Positions 15,158 through 26,432 of a DNA stretch of 64,000 nt are shown piece after piece. Positions within the stretch are counted from its first letter, which is position 1. Each line of letters opens with the position of its first letter. The notes under the pieces were generated by a model. The model made no database searches, was not told where the DNA came from, and saw only the letters and a program-made list of their open reading frames with translations. Made by a program: the position numbers and the translations under genes. The stretch is taken from contig NZ_JAAGWZ010000003.1 of assembly GCF_010686725.1 (NCBI RefSeq), positions 124,001-188,000 of the forward strand. Direction: 5' to 3'. Source of the DNA: Galbitalea soli. Lineage in GTDB: Bacteria; Actinomycetota; Actinomycetes; Actinomycetales; Microbacteriaceae.

Positions 15158-16023
15158 CGACCCTCCGCGCCCTCTTCGTCTCCTCCCGGCCCCTGAGCTG
15201 GATCAACACCGCGTTCCCCTTCGCGGCGGCCTACCTCGTCACCACGCACCGGGTGGATGCCCCGCTCGTGCTCGGCACGCTGTACTTCCTCATCCCCTAC
15301 AACCTCGCGATGTACGGAATCAACGACGTGTTCGACTACGAGTCCGACCTCCGAAACCCGCGCAAGGGCGGGGTCGAGGGCGCGTTGCTCGACCGCGGAT
15401 TCCACCGCGTCACGCTGTGGGCGGCGCTCGTCACGAACGTGCCGTTCCTGGTCTTCCTCGTCGCCGTCGGCTCCCCGGTGTCGTGGATCGTGCTCGCCGT
15501 CAGCGTCTTCGCCGTGATCGCCTATTCGGCCCCGCGGCTGCGCTTCAAGGAGCGCCCCTTCCTCGACTCGCTCACCTCCAGCACGCACTTCGTGAGCCCG
15601 GCCGTCTACGGCCTCGTGCTCGCGGGCGCGGTGTTCACGCCGCAGCTGTGGGCGCTGCTCGGCGCGTTCTTCCTGTGGGGCATCGCCTCGCACGCCTTCG
15701 GCGCGGTGCAGGACGTGGTGGCCGACCGCGAGGGCGGCATCGACTCGGTCGCGACGGTGATCGGGGCACGGGCGACCGTGCGGCTCGCGGTGATCGCGTA
15801 TCTCGCGGCGGGCATCCTGCTGCTCGACACCGCGTGGCCCGGGCCGCTCGCCGCGGTGCTCGCCCTGCCCTACGCGATCAGCTGCGCGCCCTACTGGTCG
15901 GTCGCCGACGCGGATGCCGAGCGCGCGAATCGCGGCTGGAAGAGGTTTCTCTGGCTCAACTTCGTGAGCGGCTTCGTCGTCACGATGCTGCTGATCGCTT
16001 ACGTGCTGCTGCCGCGGGCTTGA
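15154..16023 (+). CDS. crtEb: Lycopene elongase (UbiA-type prenyltransferase)
   Basis: This 289-residue polytopic UbiA-superfamily enzyme adds two C5 (DMAPP) units to lycopene to give the C50 flavuxanthin-type intermediate. The first metal-binding motif is YGINDVFDYESDLRNPRKGG and the second QDVVADREGGIDSVATVIG. About eight hydrophobic segments are present. It is the last gene of the crtE-to-crtEb run and overlaps crtYf by ATGA. In C. glutamicum elongation precedes cyclisation, so this enzyme feeds the crtYe/crtYf cyclase. The gene converges on a MarR gene 60 bp away. Confidence 0.9.
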   Translation: MTTLRALFVSSRPLSWINTAFPFAAAYLVTTHRVDAPLVLGTLYFLIPYNLAMYGINDVFDYESDLRNPRKGGVEGALLDRGFHRVTLWAALVTNVPFLVFLVAVGSPVSWIVLAVSVFAVIAYSAPRLRFKERPFLDSLTSSTHFVSPAVYGLVLAGAVFTPQLWALLGAFFLWGIASHAFGAVQDVVADREGGIDSVATVIGARATVRLAVIAYLAAGILLLDTAWPGPLAAVLALPYAISCAPYWSVADADAERANRGWKRFLWLNFVSGFVVTMLLIAYVLLPRA

Positions 16024-16083
16024 GCCGGAGGGTCAGCGGCTCGCGCCGAGCTGAGCGGCCGCGCACCACGCCCGGGCCTCGGG

Positions 16084-16503
16084 TCACTCGTTCCAGCCGA
16101 GGTTGCGCGCCATCCGCTCGAGCACGTCGACGGTGACGGTGTAGTCGCCCTCGCTGATGCCCGCCATCATCGCCGTGCGCTGGGCGGCCACGACGGCGCT
16201 GAGCCGGTCGAGCGCCCCGCGCCCGCGCTCGGTGAGCGCGTAGCTGCCGCCGTCGGCCACGAGCCACTCGCTGTCGACGAGCTCGGCGAGGTGATCGGCC
16301 GCCGTCTGGCCGCCGTCGTCCGGGCTGAGCGGGGCGATCGCCGCGTCGAGCTGCTCGAGCGTCGCCGGCTCGCGACTGAGCACGTTCATCAGCTGCCACT
16401 GCCGGCGGGTGACGCCGTGTTCGTCGAGCGTCGACGCGAACTCGTCCTCGAGCATGCGGTCGACGAGCTTCAACCAGTATCCGATCGGTCGTTGATCAGC
16501 CAT
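16084..16503 (-). CDS. MarR-family transcriptional regulator
   Basis: This 139-residue winged-helix protein has the MarR dimer helix at the N-terminus, a recognition region VTRRQWQLMNVLSREPATLEQL and a wing around GSYALTERGRGALDRL. It converges on the carotenoid operon. In C. glutamicum a MarR protein, CrtR, represses the crt operon and responds to GGPP; the gene here could play that role, but it lies at the other end of the cluster. No clear palindrome is visible before crtE. Alternatively it controls the MFS gene on the same strand 32 bp upstream. Confidence 0.8.
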   Translation of the reverse strand: MADQRPIGYWLKLVDRMLEDEFASTLDEHGVTRRQWQLMNVLSREPATLEQLDAAIAPLSPDDGGQTAADHLAELVDSEWLVADGGSYALTERGRGALDRLSAVVAAQRTAMMAGISEGDYTVTVDVLERMARNLGWNE

Positions 16504-16535
16504 GCCGACAGGCTACGCGCGCCCGATCGGGAGCG

Positions 16536-17993
16536 CTAGGAGAGCCGCGCCGCGCCCGCGGGATCGGGTGCGCCGGTGGCGTCACGGCCGGGCGTTCGCA
16601 CGAACAGCAGCAGGACGAGTCCGATGAGCAGCACCGCGACGATGCCCAGGATTCCCCAGTACTGCGCGCCGAACACGCTCACGAGCGTCGCGAAGAGCAG
16701 CGGCGCCAGGAAGCTCACCGCGCGCCCCGTGGTCGCGTAGAGGCCGAACACCTCGCCCTCTCTGCCCGCCGGGGTGACCCGCGCGAGGAAGGTACGGGCG
16801 GCCGACTGTGCGGGGCCGACGAAGAGGCACAGGATCAGCCCGCCGACCCAGAACGCGCCCGCTCCGAGTCCGTGGGCGAAGAAGACGCCGAGCCCGGCGA
16901 CCACGAGACCGATGAGCGCGGTCACGATGACCGGCTTCGCGCCGAAGCGGTCGTCGAACCGACCCGAGATGAAGGTGCTCACCCCCGCCACGACGTTGGC
17001 CGCGATCGCGAAGATGATCACCTGCCCGCTCGAGAATCCGAAGGTGCCGCTCGCGAGGATCCCGCCGAAGGTGAACACCCCCACGAGCCCGTCGCGGAAC
17101 AGCGCGCTCGCGATCAGGAACATCACCGTGTTGCGGCTGTCGCGCCAGAGCGAGCGCACATCCCGCACGAGCACCGCGTACGACTGCAGGAAGCCGACGC
17201 GCGCCCGCCTGTTCGATGCCTCGATCTCGGGCACCGTCAGCAGGATCGGCAGCGAGAACACGAGCGTCCAGGCCGCTGAGATGAGGGCGATGATCCGGAT
17301 GTTCAGCCCGCCCGCCTCGGTCACGTGCAGCAGCCCGCCCACCCCCGGTGTCGACCCCTCCACGACGAGACCGAAGTACACCACGAGCAGCAGCACGATG
17401 CCGCCGAGGTACCCCGCACCCCAGCCGAGCCCGCTCACCGTGCCGACGGTCTTGGGCGTGGAGACCTGAATGAGCATCGCGTTGTAGTTGACGGTCGCGA
17501 TCTCGTAGAACACCGTGCCGACCGAGACGAGCACGACCCCGAACAGGAAGAACGAGGGCTGCCCCTGCACGAAGAACATGAGAACCATGGCGAGGATGAC
17601 CACCCCCGTGTTGATCGCGAGCCACAGCTTGCGCCGCCCCGACGCGTCCGTGCGCTGGCCGAGAACGGGCGCGAGCAGCGCGACCACGATCCCCGCGATC
17701 GCGAGCCCGAAGCCGAGCCCCGAGGAGAGCGGCGCCTCGGCCGCGGTCACCGCGGCGTGCGCGGGACCGCTCGGGTCGAGTTCGGCGTCGCGTGCCGCCC
17801 GCAGGGCGGGGTCGATGAACAGGCCCCCGGTGAGGTAGACGGTGAAGACGAAGGTGGTGATGACGGCGTTGAACGCGGCTCCACCCCAGTCCCAGAATGC
17901 CCAGGCGACCACGTGGCTGCGGGGGATCCGCTTGCCGGACTGGAGGTCGAGACCGATGGGGGCGGCGGCGCTGCCGGGGGTGTGGTCATCCAT
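16536..17993 (-). CDS. MFS transporter, UMF1 (Atg22-like) type
   Basis: This 485-residue, 12-helix membrane protein has the N-terminal pattern of UMF1-family permeases: HVVAWAFWDWGGAAFNAVI followed by a long loop and LAPVLGQRTDASGRRK, the MFS loop 2-3 signature. The second half has VGPAQSAARTFLARVTPAGREGEVFGLY, also typical. I chose ATG 17993 over the in-frame GTG 17999; neither has a good ribosome binding site. The substrate is unknown. It lies upstream of the MarR gene on the same strand, so the two may be cotranscribed. Confidence 0.85.
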   Translation of the reverse strand: MDDHTPGSAAAPIGLDLQSGKRIPRSHVVAWAFWDWGGAAFNAVITTFVFTVYLTGGLFIDPALRAARDAELDPSGPAHAAVTAAEAPLSSGLGFGLAIAGIVVALLAPVLGQRTDASGRRKLWLAINTGVVILAMVLMFFVQGQPSFFLFGVVLVSVGTVFYEIATVNYNAMLIQVSTPKTVGTVSGLGWGAGYLGGIVLLLVVYFGLVVEGSTPGVGGLLHVTEAGGLNIRIIALISAAWTLVFSLPILLTVPEIEASNRRARVGFLQSYAVLVRDVRSLWRDSRNTVMFLIASALFRDGLVGVFTFGGILASGTFGFSSGQVIIFAIAANVVAGVSTFISGRFDDRFGAKPVIVTALIGLVVAGLGVFFAHGLGAGAFWVGGLILCLFVGPAQSAARTFLARVTPAGREGEVFGLYATTGRAVSFLAPLLFATLVSVFGAQYWGILGIVAVLLIGLVLLLFVRTPGRDATGAPDPAGAARLS

Positions 17994-18097
17994 GGTCACA
18001 AGCTACTGGGGTTCGGTGTCGGGGCGGTGTCTCCGCGGCGACTTTTCCCGGCGCGCCGGGTGCCCGAATGCGAGCTCGCGCCGGCGAGCTGATCGAA

Positions 18098-18181
18098 CTT
18101 GAGTCGCCCAGGCTCAATTTTTCCTGAGTCGCCTTGACAAAGGTTTTCGCATGCCTCAAAGTTGATAGTGCCGGACTCAAG
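18098..18181 (+). promoter_or_regulatory. dnaK operon promoter with two HAIR (HspR) elements
   Basis: HAIR consensus is CTTGAGT-N7-ACTCAAG. Element 1 at 18098-18118 reads CTTGAGT, seven bases, GCTCAAT. Element 2 at 18161-18181 reads GTTGATA, seven bases, ACTCAAG. Between them is a perfect -35 TTGACA (18134-18139) with a poor -10 about 17-18 bp later. HspR is encoded at the end of this same operon, so negative autoregulation released by heat is expected. Confidence 0.85.
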
Positions 18182-18204
18182 TTCTGGCGCATCCACTTTC
18201 ATAA

Positions 18205-20076
<1,872 letters not shown>

Positions 20077-20080
20077 GGCA

Positions 20081-20680
20081 ATGGCAGACAACGGCAAGAA
20101 GAAGCCCGACTCTGGGGAGGGGGCCGAGAACATCGGCCCCACCTCCGAGGACGGCGACACCGCGGACGTCGCGGGCGTCGAGGATCTGATCGCAGCGGAG
20201 GGCCCCGACGTGGAGACCCTCACCGAGGAGGAGATCTCCTTCCTCGAGGAGGGCGAGCGCGAGCTGCTCGACGACATGCGGAACGACCTCGCACGTGCCC
20301 AGGCCGAGCTGGTGAACTTCCGCAAGCGCGTGGAGCGCGACCGCGCCGCGAACCGCGACGCGGTCATCGCCGAGGTCATCCGCACGCTCCTGCCCGCGAT
20401 CGACGACCTGGCCAGGGCCCAGCTGCACGGCGACCTCGCCGGCAGCCCGCTCGAGCTCGTCGCGCAGAAGCTGCGCGCAGGGTTCGAACGCTACGGCCTG
20501 CGCATCGTGGGGGAGAAGGGCGAGACCTTCGATCCCAATCTGCACGAGGCGCTCGTCCAGCTGCCGACACCGGGTGTCACCGTCAACACGGTGGCCGACG
20601 TGATCGAGCCGGGCTATGCCCTCGGCGACCGGCTGCTGCGCGCGGCCAAGGTCGCGGTGTCCGTCCCCGACGGCTCCTGA
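20081..20680 (+). CDS. grpE: Nucleotide exchange factor GrpE
   Basis: This 199-residue protein releases ADP from DnaK. It has an acidic disordered head, a long coiled-coil helix (about residues 55-110, ELLDDMRNDLARAQAELVNF) and the C-terminal beta domain with NLHEALVQLPTPGV and VIEPGYALGDRLLRAAKVAVS, all family hallmarks. The start follows the dnaK stop by 4 nt, with GTAAGG overlapping the dnaK end as a ribosome binding site, so translation is probably coupled. Confidence 0.97.
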   Translation: MADNGKKKPDSGEGAENIGPTSEDGDTADVAGVEDLIAAEGPDVETLTEEEISFLEEGERELLDDMRNDLARAQAELVNFRKRVERDRAANRDAVIAEVIRTLLPAIDDLARAQLHGDLAGSPLELVAQKLRAGFERYGLRIVGEKGETFDPNLHEALVQLPTPGVTVNTVADVIEPGYALGDRLLRAAKVAVSVPDGS

Positions 20681-20690
20681 GAGGTCGTCG

Positions 20691-21671
20691 ATGGCAAGCC
20701 AGGACTGGTTCGACAAGGACTTCTACAAGATCCTCGGGGTCTCGAAGGACGTGTCCGAAGCAGAGTTGAAGAAGACGTACCGCAAACTCGCGCGGCAGTA
20801 TCACCCGGACTCCAATCCGGGTGATGCCGCCGCCGAGGCGCGGTTCAAGGAGATCAGCGAGGCCCACTCGGTGCTGTCCGACCCCGCGCAGCGCGCGGAG
20901 TACGACCAGATCCGCGCGATGGGCTCCGGTGCGCGCTTCTCCGCGGGCGGCGGCGGTGGCGGCGGCTTCAACGACGTCTTCGGCGGCATGTTCGGCCAGG
21001 GCAACCAGCGCACGACCTTCCAGGCGGGCGGTTTCGAAGACCTTCTGGGCGGGATGTTCGGCGGCGGTGGCTTCGGCCAGCCCAGTGGTGGCTTCCGTGG
21101 CTATGGCGGCCCCACCAAGGGCGCCGACCTCACCGCCTCGACGACCCTCGACTTCATCACCGCGATCAACGGCGAGACGATCACCCTCCACCCGGAGGGC
21201 GGAGCGCCCATCCGGGTGAAGATCCCGGCCGGCGTCAGCGACGGCCAGAAGATCAAGCTCAAGGGCAAGGGCGAGCGCAGCATCGACGGCGGCGAGACGG
21301 GCGACCTCGTGCTCACCGTCTCGGTGCGCAAGCACCCGGTGTTCGAGCGCGAGGGCCTCAACCTCCGCGTCGACGTTCCGGTCACCTTCGTGGAGGCCAC
21401 CCTCGGCGCCACGATCGAGGTGCCCACCCTCGGCGGTGCGCCCGTCAAGCTGCGGGTCGCGCCCGGCACCCCGAGCGGCCGCGTGCTGCGGGTGAAGGGT
21501 CGCGGCGTCACGACGACGAAGGGCACCGGCGACCTGCTCGCCACCGTCCAGGTCGCCGTGCCCAGCCACATCAGCGACGCGGCGAAGAAGCACCTCGAGG
21601 AGTTCGCCAAGGCGCTCCCGCCGGAGAACCCGCGCGACGACCTCATCCAGCGGGCGGGAACGCTGCACTGA
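20691..21671 (+). CDS. dnaJ: DnaJ-type co-chaperone lacking the zinc-finger domain
   Basis: This 326-residue J protein activates the DnaK ATPase. The J domain (residues 6-75) has the HPD motif in RQYHPDSNPG. A Gly/Phe-rich region follows (about 85-135), then directly the two C-terminal beta domains. No cysteine occurs in the protein, so the four CxxCxGxG repeats of class I DnaJ are absent; it is class II (CbpA-like). Mycobacterium and Streptomyces dnaK operons carry a zinc-finger DnaJ1 in this place. It lies 10 nt after grpE and overlaps hspR by TGATG. Confidence 0.92.
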   Translation: MASQDWFDKDFYKILGVSKDVSEAELKKTYRKLARQYHPDSNPGDAAAEARFKEISEAHSVLSDPAQRAEYDQIRAMGSGARFSAGGGGGGGFNDVFGGMFGQGNQRTTFQAGGFEDLLGGMFGGGGFGQPSGGFRGYGGPTKGADLTASTTLDFITAINGETITLHPEGGAPIRVKIPAGVSDGQKIKLKGKGERSIDGGETGDLVLTVSVRKHPVFEREGLNLRVDVPVTFVEATLGATIEVPTLGGAPVKLRVAPGTPSGRVLRVKGRGVTTTKGTGDLLATVQVAVPSHISDAAKKHLEEFAKALPPENPRDDLIQRAGTLH

Positions 21672-22087
21672 TGGACGAGCTGAGCCCCATCTTCGCGATC
21701 GCGGTCGCCGCCGAACTGGCCGGCATGCATCCGCAGACGCTGCGCCAGTACGACCGCCTCGGGCTCGTGAGCCCGACCCGCACGGCGGGCAAGTCGCGGC
21801 GGTACTCGATGCGCGACGTGGTGCAGTTGCGTGAGATCGCGCGGCTCGGCGCGGAGGGACTCAACCTAGAGGGCATCCGCCGCATTCTCGAACTCGAGAA
21901 CCAGGTGGTGGCCCTCCAGGCGCGCGTGCGCGAACTCGAGGGCGCCCTCGCGGATGAACTGCTCAATCGGCCCGGCCGACGAGTGTTCGCGGCCGCCGAA
22001 TCCGGCGACGTCGTGCCGCTGCGCGCGGGCACCCGCGCCCAGCGCAACACCCAGGTCGTCGTCTGGCGACCGCTCACGAGGGAGTAG
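21671..22087 (+). CDS. hspR: Heat-shock repressor HspR (MerR family)
   Basis: This 138-residue MerR-type regulator has an HTH of FAIAVAAELAGMHPQTLRQYDRLGLVSP followed by RRYSMRDVVQLREIARL and a coiled helix. It lacks an effector domain; the C-terminal tail ends in hydrophobic and basic residues, as in HspR proteins. It binds HAIR sites, and two lie in front of dnaK. Position as the fourth gene, overlapping dnaJ by 1 nt, fixes the identity. Together with DnaK it forms the feedback loop of the operon. Confidence 0.93.
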   Translation: MDELSPIFAIAVAAELAGMHPQTLRQYDRLGLVSPTRTAGKSRRYSMRDVVQLREIARLGAEGLNLEGIRRILELENQVVALQARVRELEGALADELLNRPGRRVFAAAESGDVVPLRAGTRAQRNTQVVVWRPLTRE

Positions 22088-22090
22088 CCG

Positions 22091-23188
22091 ATGCCCACCC
22101 TCGCGCAGCCGCTCGCCGACGCGGCCGACCGACTCATCCTCGATGAGGGCACCGACGTGCTCGCGAGCGCGCGCGGCGCCGTCGTCGTCGTGGGCGACAC
22201 CTCGGGGGCGCTCACCGCCGCGGTGCTCGACGAGTCACCGGATGCCCGCGTTCGGCTGCACGTCGACTCCGCCGCCGACGAGCTCGTGGTCCGCCGCCTG
22301 TTCGATGGCGACGAGCGGGTCGAGATCATGGCGCTCGACGAGCGCCTGGCGGCGGGTGCCGAGGTCATCCTGCTCCGGCTGCCCAAGTCGCTGGCCGAGC
22401 TCGAGCGCCTCGCCGCTGTCGTCGCGAACGCCGCGGCCCCCGATGCCGTGGTCATCGCCGGCGGTCGCCTCAAGTACATGACGGTCGCGCAGAACGAGGT
22501 GCTGGGCCGCTGGTTCGACCGGGTCGACGTCTCCCTCGCGCGGCAGAAGTCGCGGGTGCTCATCGCGCGCGGACCGCGACGGGGGAGCGCGCCCGAGCTC
22601 ACGATCGCCGACCACGCCGACATCGACCTCCGCGTCGCGTCGGTGGGCGGGGCGTTCGCGGGGTCGTCGATCGATATCGGCACTCGTGCGCTCCTCGCGG
22701 TGTTCGATCGGCTGCCGCCGTACACGACCGCGATCGATCTGGGATGCGGCACGGGTATCCTCGCCGCCCTGCTCGCCCGTCGCGCCCCGAACGCCCGGGT
22801 GATCGCCACGGATGCCTCGGCCGCCGCCGTCGAGTCTGCGCGTGCGACCATGCTCGCGAACGGCCTCGACCGCGTCGAGGTGATCCGCGACGCGGGGCTT
22901 CGCTCCCAGCCGGAGGCGAGCGCCGACCTCATCGTGCTCAATCCCCCCTTCCACGACGGTGGCGCGGTGACCACCGACATCGCCATGGAGCTGTTCCGCG
23001 AGGCGGGAAGGGTGCTGCGCCCGGGCGGCGTGCTCGTCGCGGTGTGGAACTCGCACCTCGCCTACAAGTCGGCGCTGACCCGCCTCGTGGGAGCGACCGA
23101 AGAAATTTCGCGCAACGCGAAGTTCACGGTCACCGCTTCCACCTCACCATCGATAAGACTGGGAAGTGCGGACGCTCGCGTTCGCTGA
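22091..23188 (+). CDS. Class I SAM-dependent methyltransferase, RlmG/RsmC-like
   Basis: This 365-residue two-domain protein has a degenerate N-terminal methyltransferase-like half (to about residue 170) and a functional C-terminal half with AIDLGCGTGILAALLARR (SAM loop), an acidic ATDASAAAVESA (adenosine binding) and the catalytic LIVLNPPFHDGG. This architecture and the NPPF motif match rRNA guanine-N2 methyltransferases such as RlmG and RsmC. It follows hspR by 3 nt, so it is cotranscribed with the heat-shock operon. That link between rRNA modification and heat shock is inference. Confidence 0.85.
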   Translation: MPTLAQPLADAADRLILDEGTDVLASARGAVVVVGDTSGALTAAVLDESPDARVRLHVDSAADELVVRRLFDGDERVEIMALDERLAAGAEVILLRLPKSLAELERLAAVVANAAAPDAVVIAGGRLKYMTVAQNEVLGRWFDRVDVSLARQKSRVLIARGPRRGSAPELTIADHADIDLRVASVGGAFAGSSIDIGTRALLAVFDRLPPYTTAIDLGCGTGILAALLARRAPNARVIATDASAAAVESARATMLANGLDRVEVIRDAGLRSQPEASADLIVLNPPFHDGGAVTTDIAMELFREAGRVLRPGGVLVAVWNSHLAYKSALTRLVGATEEISRNAKFTVTASTSPSIRLGSADARVR

Positions 23189-23209
23189 CACGTTCAGGAG
23201 AGAACGAAC

Positions 23210-25357
23210 ATGGCCAATATGCAGGGTGCGCCCTCCGTGCAGGAGGAGCAGAAGACCGCCCTCGAGCAGTACGGGATCAACCTGACCGAGATCGCCCGCA
23301 GCGGCAAACTCGACCCGGTGATCGGCCGGGACGCCGAGATCCGGCGCATCAGCCAGGTGCTCACCCGCCGCACCAAGAACAACCCCGTGCTCATCGGGGA
23401 GCCCGGCGTGGGGAAGACCGCCGTCGTGGAGGGACTCGCCCAGCGGATCGTCGCCGGCGACGTCGCGGACTCCCTCAAAGACAAGCAGCTCGTGTCGCTC
23501 GACCTCGCCGCACTCGTGGCCGGGGCGAAGTACCGCGGCGAGTTCGAGGAGCGCCTGAAGGCGGTTCTCAAAGAGATCAACGACTCCGACGGCCGCATCA
23601 TCACCTTCATCGACGAACTGCACACCCTCATGGGCGCCGGCGGCGGCGAGGGATCGGTCGCGGCCGCCAATATGCTCAAGCCCATGCTCGCCCGCGGCGA
23701 GCTGCGCCTCATCGGCGCGACCACGCTCAACGAGTACCGCGAATACATCGAGAAGGATGCCGCTCTGGAGCGGCGGTTCCAGCAGGTCTTCGTCGGCGAG
23801 CCCAGCGTCGAAGACACGGTGGCCATTCTCCGCGGCCTCAAGGAGCGCTACGAGGCGCACCACAAGGTGACGATCGCCGACTCCGCTCTCGTCGCCGCCG
23901 CCTCCCTCTCCAACCGCTACATCACCGCGCGCCAGCTGCCCGACAAGGCGATCGACCTCGTCGACGAGGCGGCCAGCCGGCTCAAGATGGAGATCGACTC
24001 CTCGCCCGTCGAGATCGACGAGCTCAAGCGGGCCGTCGACCGGCTGCGCATCGAGGAGCTCGCGCTGCGCAAAGAGAAGGATGCCGCCTCGAAGGTGCGC
24101 CTCGAGAAGCTGCGCGACGACATGGCGGAGCGGCAGAAGACCCTGGATGAACTGGAAAAGCGCTGGAAGGCCGAGAAGTCGTCCCTGCACGACGTCGGCG
24201 ACCTGAAGAGCCGCCTCAACGACGCTCGCATCGACCTCGACCGGGCGATGCGCGATCAGCGCTACCAGGACGCCTCCAAGCTCAACTACGAGACGATCCC
24301 GCAGATCGAGAAGGCCATCGCCGCCGCCGAGTCGGTGGAGCAGCAGGGCCCGCGGATGGTCAACGACCAGGTGACCGATGAAGACATCGCCGCCGTCGTG
24401 GCGGCGTGGACGGGCATCCCGGTCGCGCGCCTCAAGCAGGGCGAGACCGAGAAGCTCCTCGCCCTCGAATCCGAGCTCGGGCACCGCATCATCGGCCAGA
24501 AGCAGGCCGTGCGCGCCGTCAGCGAGGCGGTGCGTCGCACGCGCGCCGGCATCTCCGACCCCGACCGGCCGACCGGATCCTTCATGTTCCTCGGCCCCAC
24601 CGGCGTGGGCAAGACGGAGCTCGCCAAGGCGCTCGCGCAATACCTATTCGACGACGAGAAGGCCCTCGTGCGCATCGACATGAGCGAGTACGGCGAGAAG
24701 TTCGCCGTGTCGCGCCTCGTCGGCGCCCCTCCCGGCTACATCGGCTACGAGCAGGGCGGTCAGCTGACCGAGGCCGTGCGCCGTCGCCCCTACTCCGTGG
24801 TGCTGCTCGACGAGATCGAGAAGGCCCACCCCGAGGTGTTCGACGTGCTCCTGCAGGTGCTCGACGACGGTCGCCTCACCGACGGCCAGGGTCGAACCGT
24901 CGACTTCCGCAACACGATCCTCATCCTCACGAGCAACCTGGGCAGCCAGATCCTCACCGACCAGACCATCGACTGGCAGGACAAGGAGGTGGCCGTGCAA
25001 GACCTCGTGCGCCAGGCGTTCAAGCCGGAGTTCGTGAACCGACTCGACGACATCGTCATTTTCGCGCCGCTCACCACCGACGACCTCGGTCAGATCGTGT
25101 CGCTGTACGTCGACCGGCTGGCCAAGCGCCTGGCCGACCGCCGGCTGGAGCTCGCGGTCACACCCAGTGCGCGCACCTGGCTCGCCGAGCGCGGCTACGA
25201 CCCCATCTACGGGGCCCGCCCATTGCGGCGCCTCATGCAGCACGAGATCGACGACAAGCTCGCCCGCGCGCTGCTGGCCGGCGAGATCGCCGACGGGGAC
25301 ACCGTGAAGGTCGACCTGCAGGGCGACGGGCTGGGAGTGACGCGCTTCGAGGTGTGA
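23210..25357 (+). CDS. clpB: ClpB-type disaggregase lacking the N-domain
   Basis: This 715-residue AAA+ protein has two nucleotide-binding domains: Walker A GEPGVGKT at 63-70 with the [18 protein letters not shown] block, and GPTGVGKT with [19 protein letters not shown] in the second half. Between them is the coiled-coil M domain of ClpB (about residues 270-390), so it is not ClpA or ClpC. The usual ~150-residue N-domain is absent; the protein opens directly with [27 protein letters not shown] precedes the ATG. I see no HAIR element in the 21-bp gap after the methyltransferase gene, so it may be read from the dnaK promoter or from one inside the upstream gene. It works with DnaK to rescue aggregates. 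Confidence 0.93.
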   Translation: MANMQGAPSVQEEQKTALEQYGINLTEIARSGKLDPVIGRDAEIRRISQVLTRRTKNNPVLIGEPGVGKTAVVEGLAQRIVAGDVADSLKDKQLVSLDLAALVAGAKYRGEFEERLKAVLKEINDSDGRIITFIDELHTLMGAGGGEGSVAAANMLKPMLARGELRLIGATTLNEYREYIEKDAALERRFQQVFVGEPSVEDTVAILRGLKERYEAHHKVTIADSALVAAASLSNRYITARQLPDKAIDLVDEAASRLKMEIDSSPVEIDELKRAVDRLRIEELALRKEKDAASKVRLEKLRDDMAERQKTLDELEKRWKAEKSSLHDVGDLKSRLNDARIDLDRAMRDQRYQDASKLNYETIPQIEKAIAAAESVEQQGPRMVNDQVTDEDIAAVVAAWTGIPVARLKQGETEKLLALESELGHRIIGQKQAVRAVSEAVRRTRAGISDPDRPTGSFMFLGPTGVGKTELAKALAQYLFDDEKALVRIDMSEYGEKFAVSRLVGAPPGYIGYEQGGQLTEAVRRRPYSVVLLDEIEKAHPEVFDVLLQVLDDGRLTDGQGRTVDFRNTILILTSNLGSQILTDQTIDWQDKEVAVQDLVRQAFKPEFVNRLDDIVIFAPLTTDDLGQIVSLYVDRLAKRLADRRLELAVTPSARTWLAERGYDPIYGARPLRRLMQHEIDDKLARALLAGEIADGDTVKVDLQGDGLGVTRFEV

Positions 25358-25382
25358 CCGGTCGCCGGTTTAGGCTGAGGGC

Positions 25383-26432
25383 ATGCGTGCAACAGTCATC
25401 TACGGCGAACGTGATATCCGACTCGACGAGGTCCCCGACCCGACGCTCTCCACCGGGGGCGACGCGATCGTGCGGGTCGTGGCCTCCTGCGTGTGCGGCT
25501 CAGACCTCTGGCCGTATCGCGGGATCACGCCGACCGAGCATCCTCATCGCATCGGCCACGAGTTCGTCGGCCTCGTGCAGGAGATCGGGCCCGAGGTGAC
25601 GAACGTCAAGGTCGGCGACTTCGTGATCGCGCCGTTCTACGACTGCGACATGACCTGCGTCAACTGTCTGAACGGCGTGAGCACCTCGTGCCTGCACGGC
25701 GGATGGTGGGGCTCGAAGGACCGACTGGGCGGCTTCGCCGACGGCGGTCAGGGTGAGCTCATCCGGGTGCCCCACGCCGACGGTTCGCTGTACGCGACGC
25801 CCGAGCTTCCCGCCGAGGAGCTCATCCCGAGCCTCCTGACCCTCGCCGACGTGATGGGCACCGGCCACCACGCCGCCGTCTCGGCCGGCGTGACGGCGGG
25901 CAGCACCGTCGTGGTCGTCGGCGACGGGGCCGTCGGACTGTGCGCGGTGCTCGCGGCCAAGCGCCTCGGCGCCTCGCGCATCGTCGCGATGTCGCGGCAC
26001 GCCGACCGTCAGGCGCTCGCGCGGGAGTTCGGCGCGACCGACATCGTGGAGGAGCGCGGGGACGAGGGCGTCGCCCGCATCAAGGAGCTCTTCGACGGGG
26101 TCGGCCCGGAGTTCGTGCTCGAGTGCGTCGGCACTCAGGAGTCGATGGATCAGGCGATCCGGTCGGCGCGGCCCGGCGGCATGGTCGGCTACGTCGGCGT
26201 TCCGAACGGCGGCGCCGAGCTGCCCATCCGCACCCTGTTCGGCACGAACGTCGGCGTGAACGGCGGGGTCGCCCCCGTGCGCAACTACATCGCCGAGCTG
26301 CTGCCGGAGGTGCTCTCGGGCGCCATCGACCCGGGCCGCGTCTTCGACCTCACGCTTCCGCTCGCGGAGGTCGCCGAGGCCTACGCCGCGATGGACGAGC
26401 GGCGCGCGATCAAGGTGCTGCTGCGCCCGTAG
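25383..26432 (+). CDS. Zinc-dependent alcohol dehydrogenase (MDR family)
   Basis: This 349-residue medium-chain dehydrogenase has the catalytic zinc region CGSDLWPY ... GHEFVGLVQEIG, structural zinc cysteines in CDMTCVNCLNGVSTSC and a Rossmann fold VVVVGDGAVGLCAVLAAKRLG. The sequence HPHRIGHEF and the loop GGWWGSKDRLGGFADGGQGELIRVP mark a common actinobacterial subgroup often labelled zinc-dependent alcohol dehydrogenase. The substrate is not known; NAD(P) preference is not clear. It stands alone 25 bp after clpB and converges on the deaminase gene. Confidence 0.85.
   Translation: MRATVIYGERDIRLDEVPDPTLSTGGDAIVRVVASCVCGSDLWPYRGITPTEHPHRIGHEFVGLVQEIGPEVTNVKVGDFVIAPFYDCDMTCVNCLNGVSTSCLHGGWWGSKDRLGGFADGGQGELIRVPHADGSLYATPELPAEELIPSLLTLADVMGTGHHAAVSAGVTAGSTVVVVGDGAVGLCAVLAAKRLGASRIVAMSRHADRQALAREFGATDIVEERGDEGVARIKELFDGVGPEFVLECVGTQESMDQAIRSARPGGMVGYVGVPNGGAELPIRTLFGTNVGVNGGVAPVRNYIAELLPEVLSGAIDPGRVFDLTLPLAEVAEAYAAMDERRAIKVLLRP

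Noticed and set aside
23100-23209. HAIR element in front of clpB
   Set aside because: I searched for CTTGAGT or ACTCAAG halves and found none; only weak promoter-like AT patches are present.
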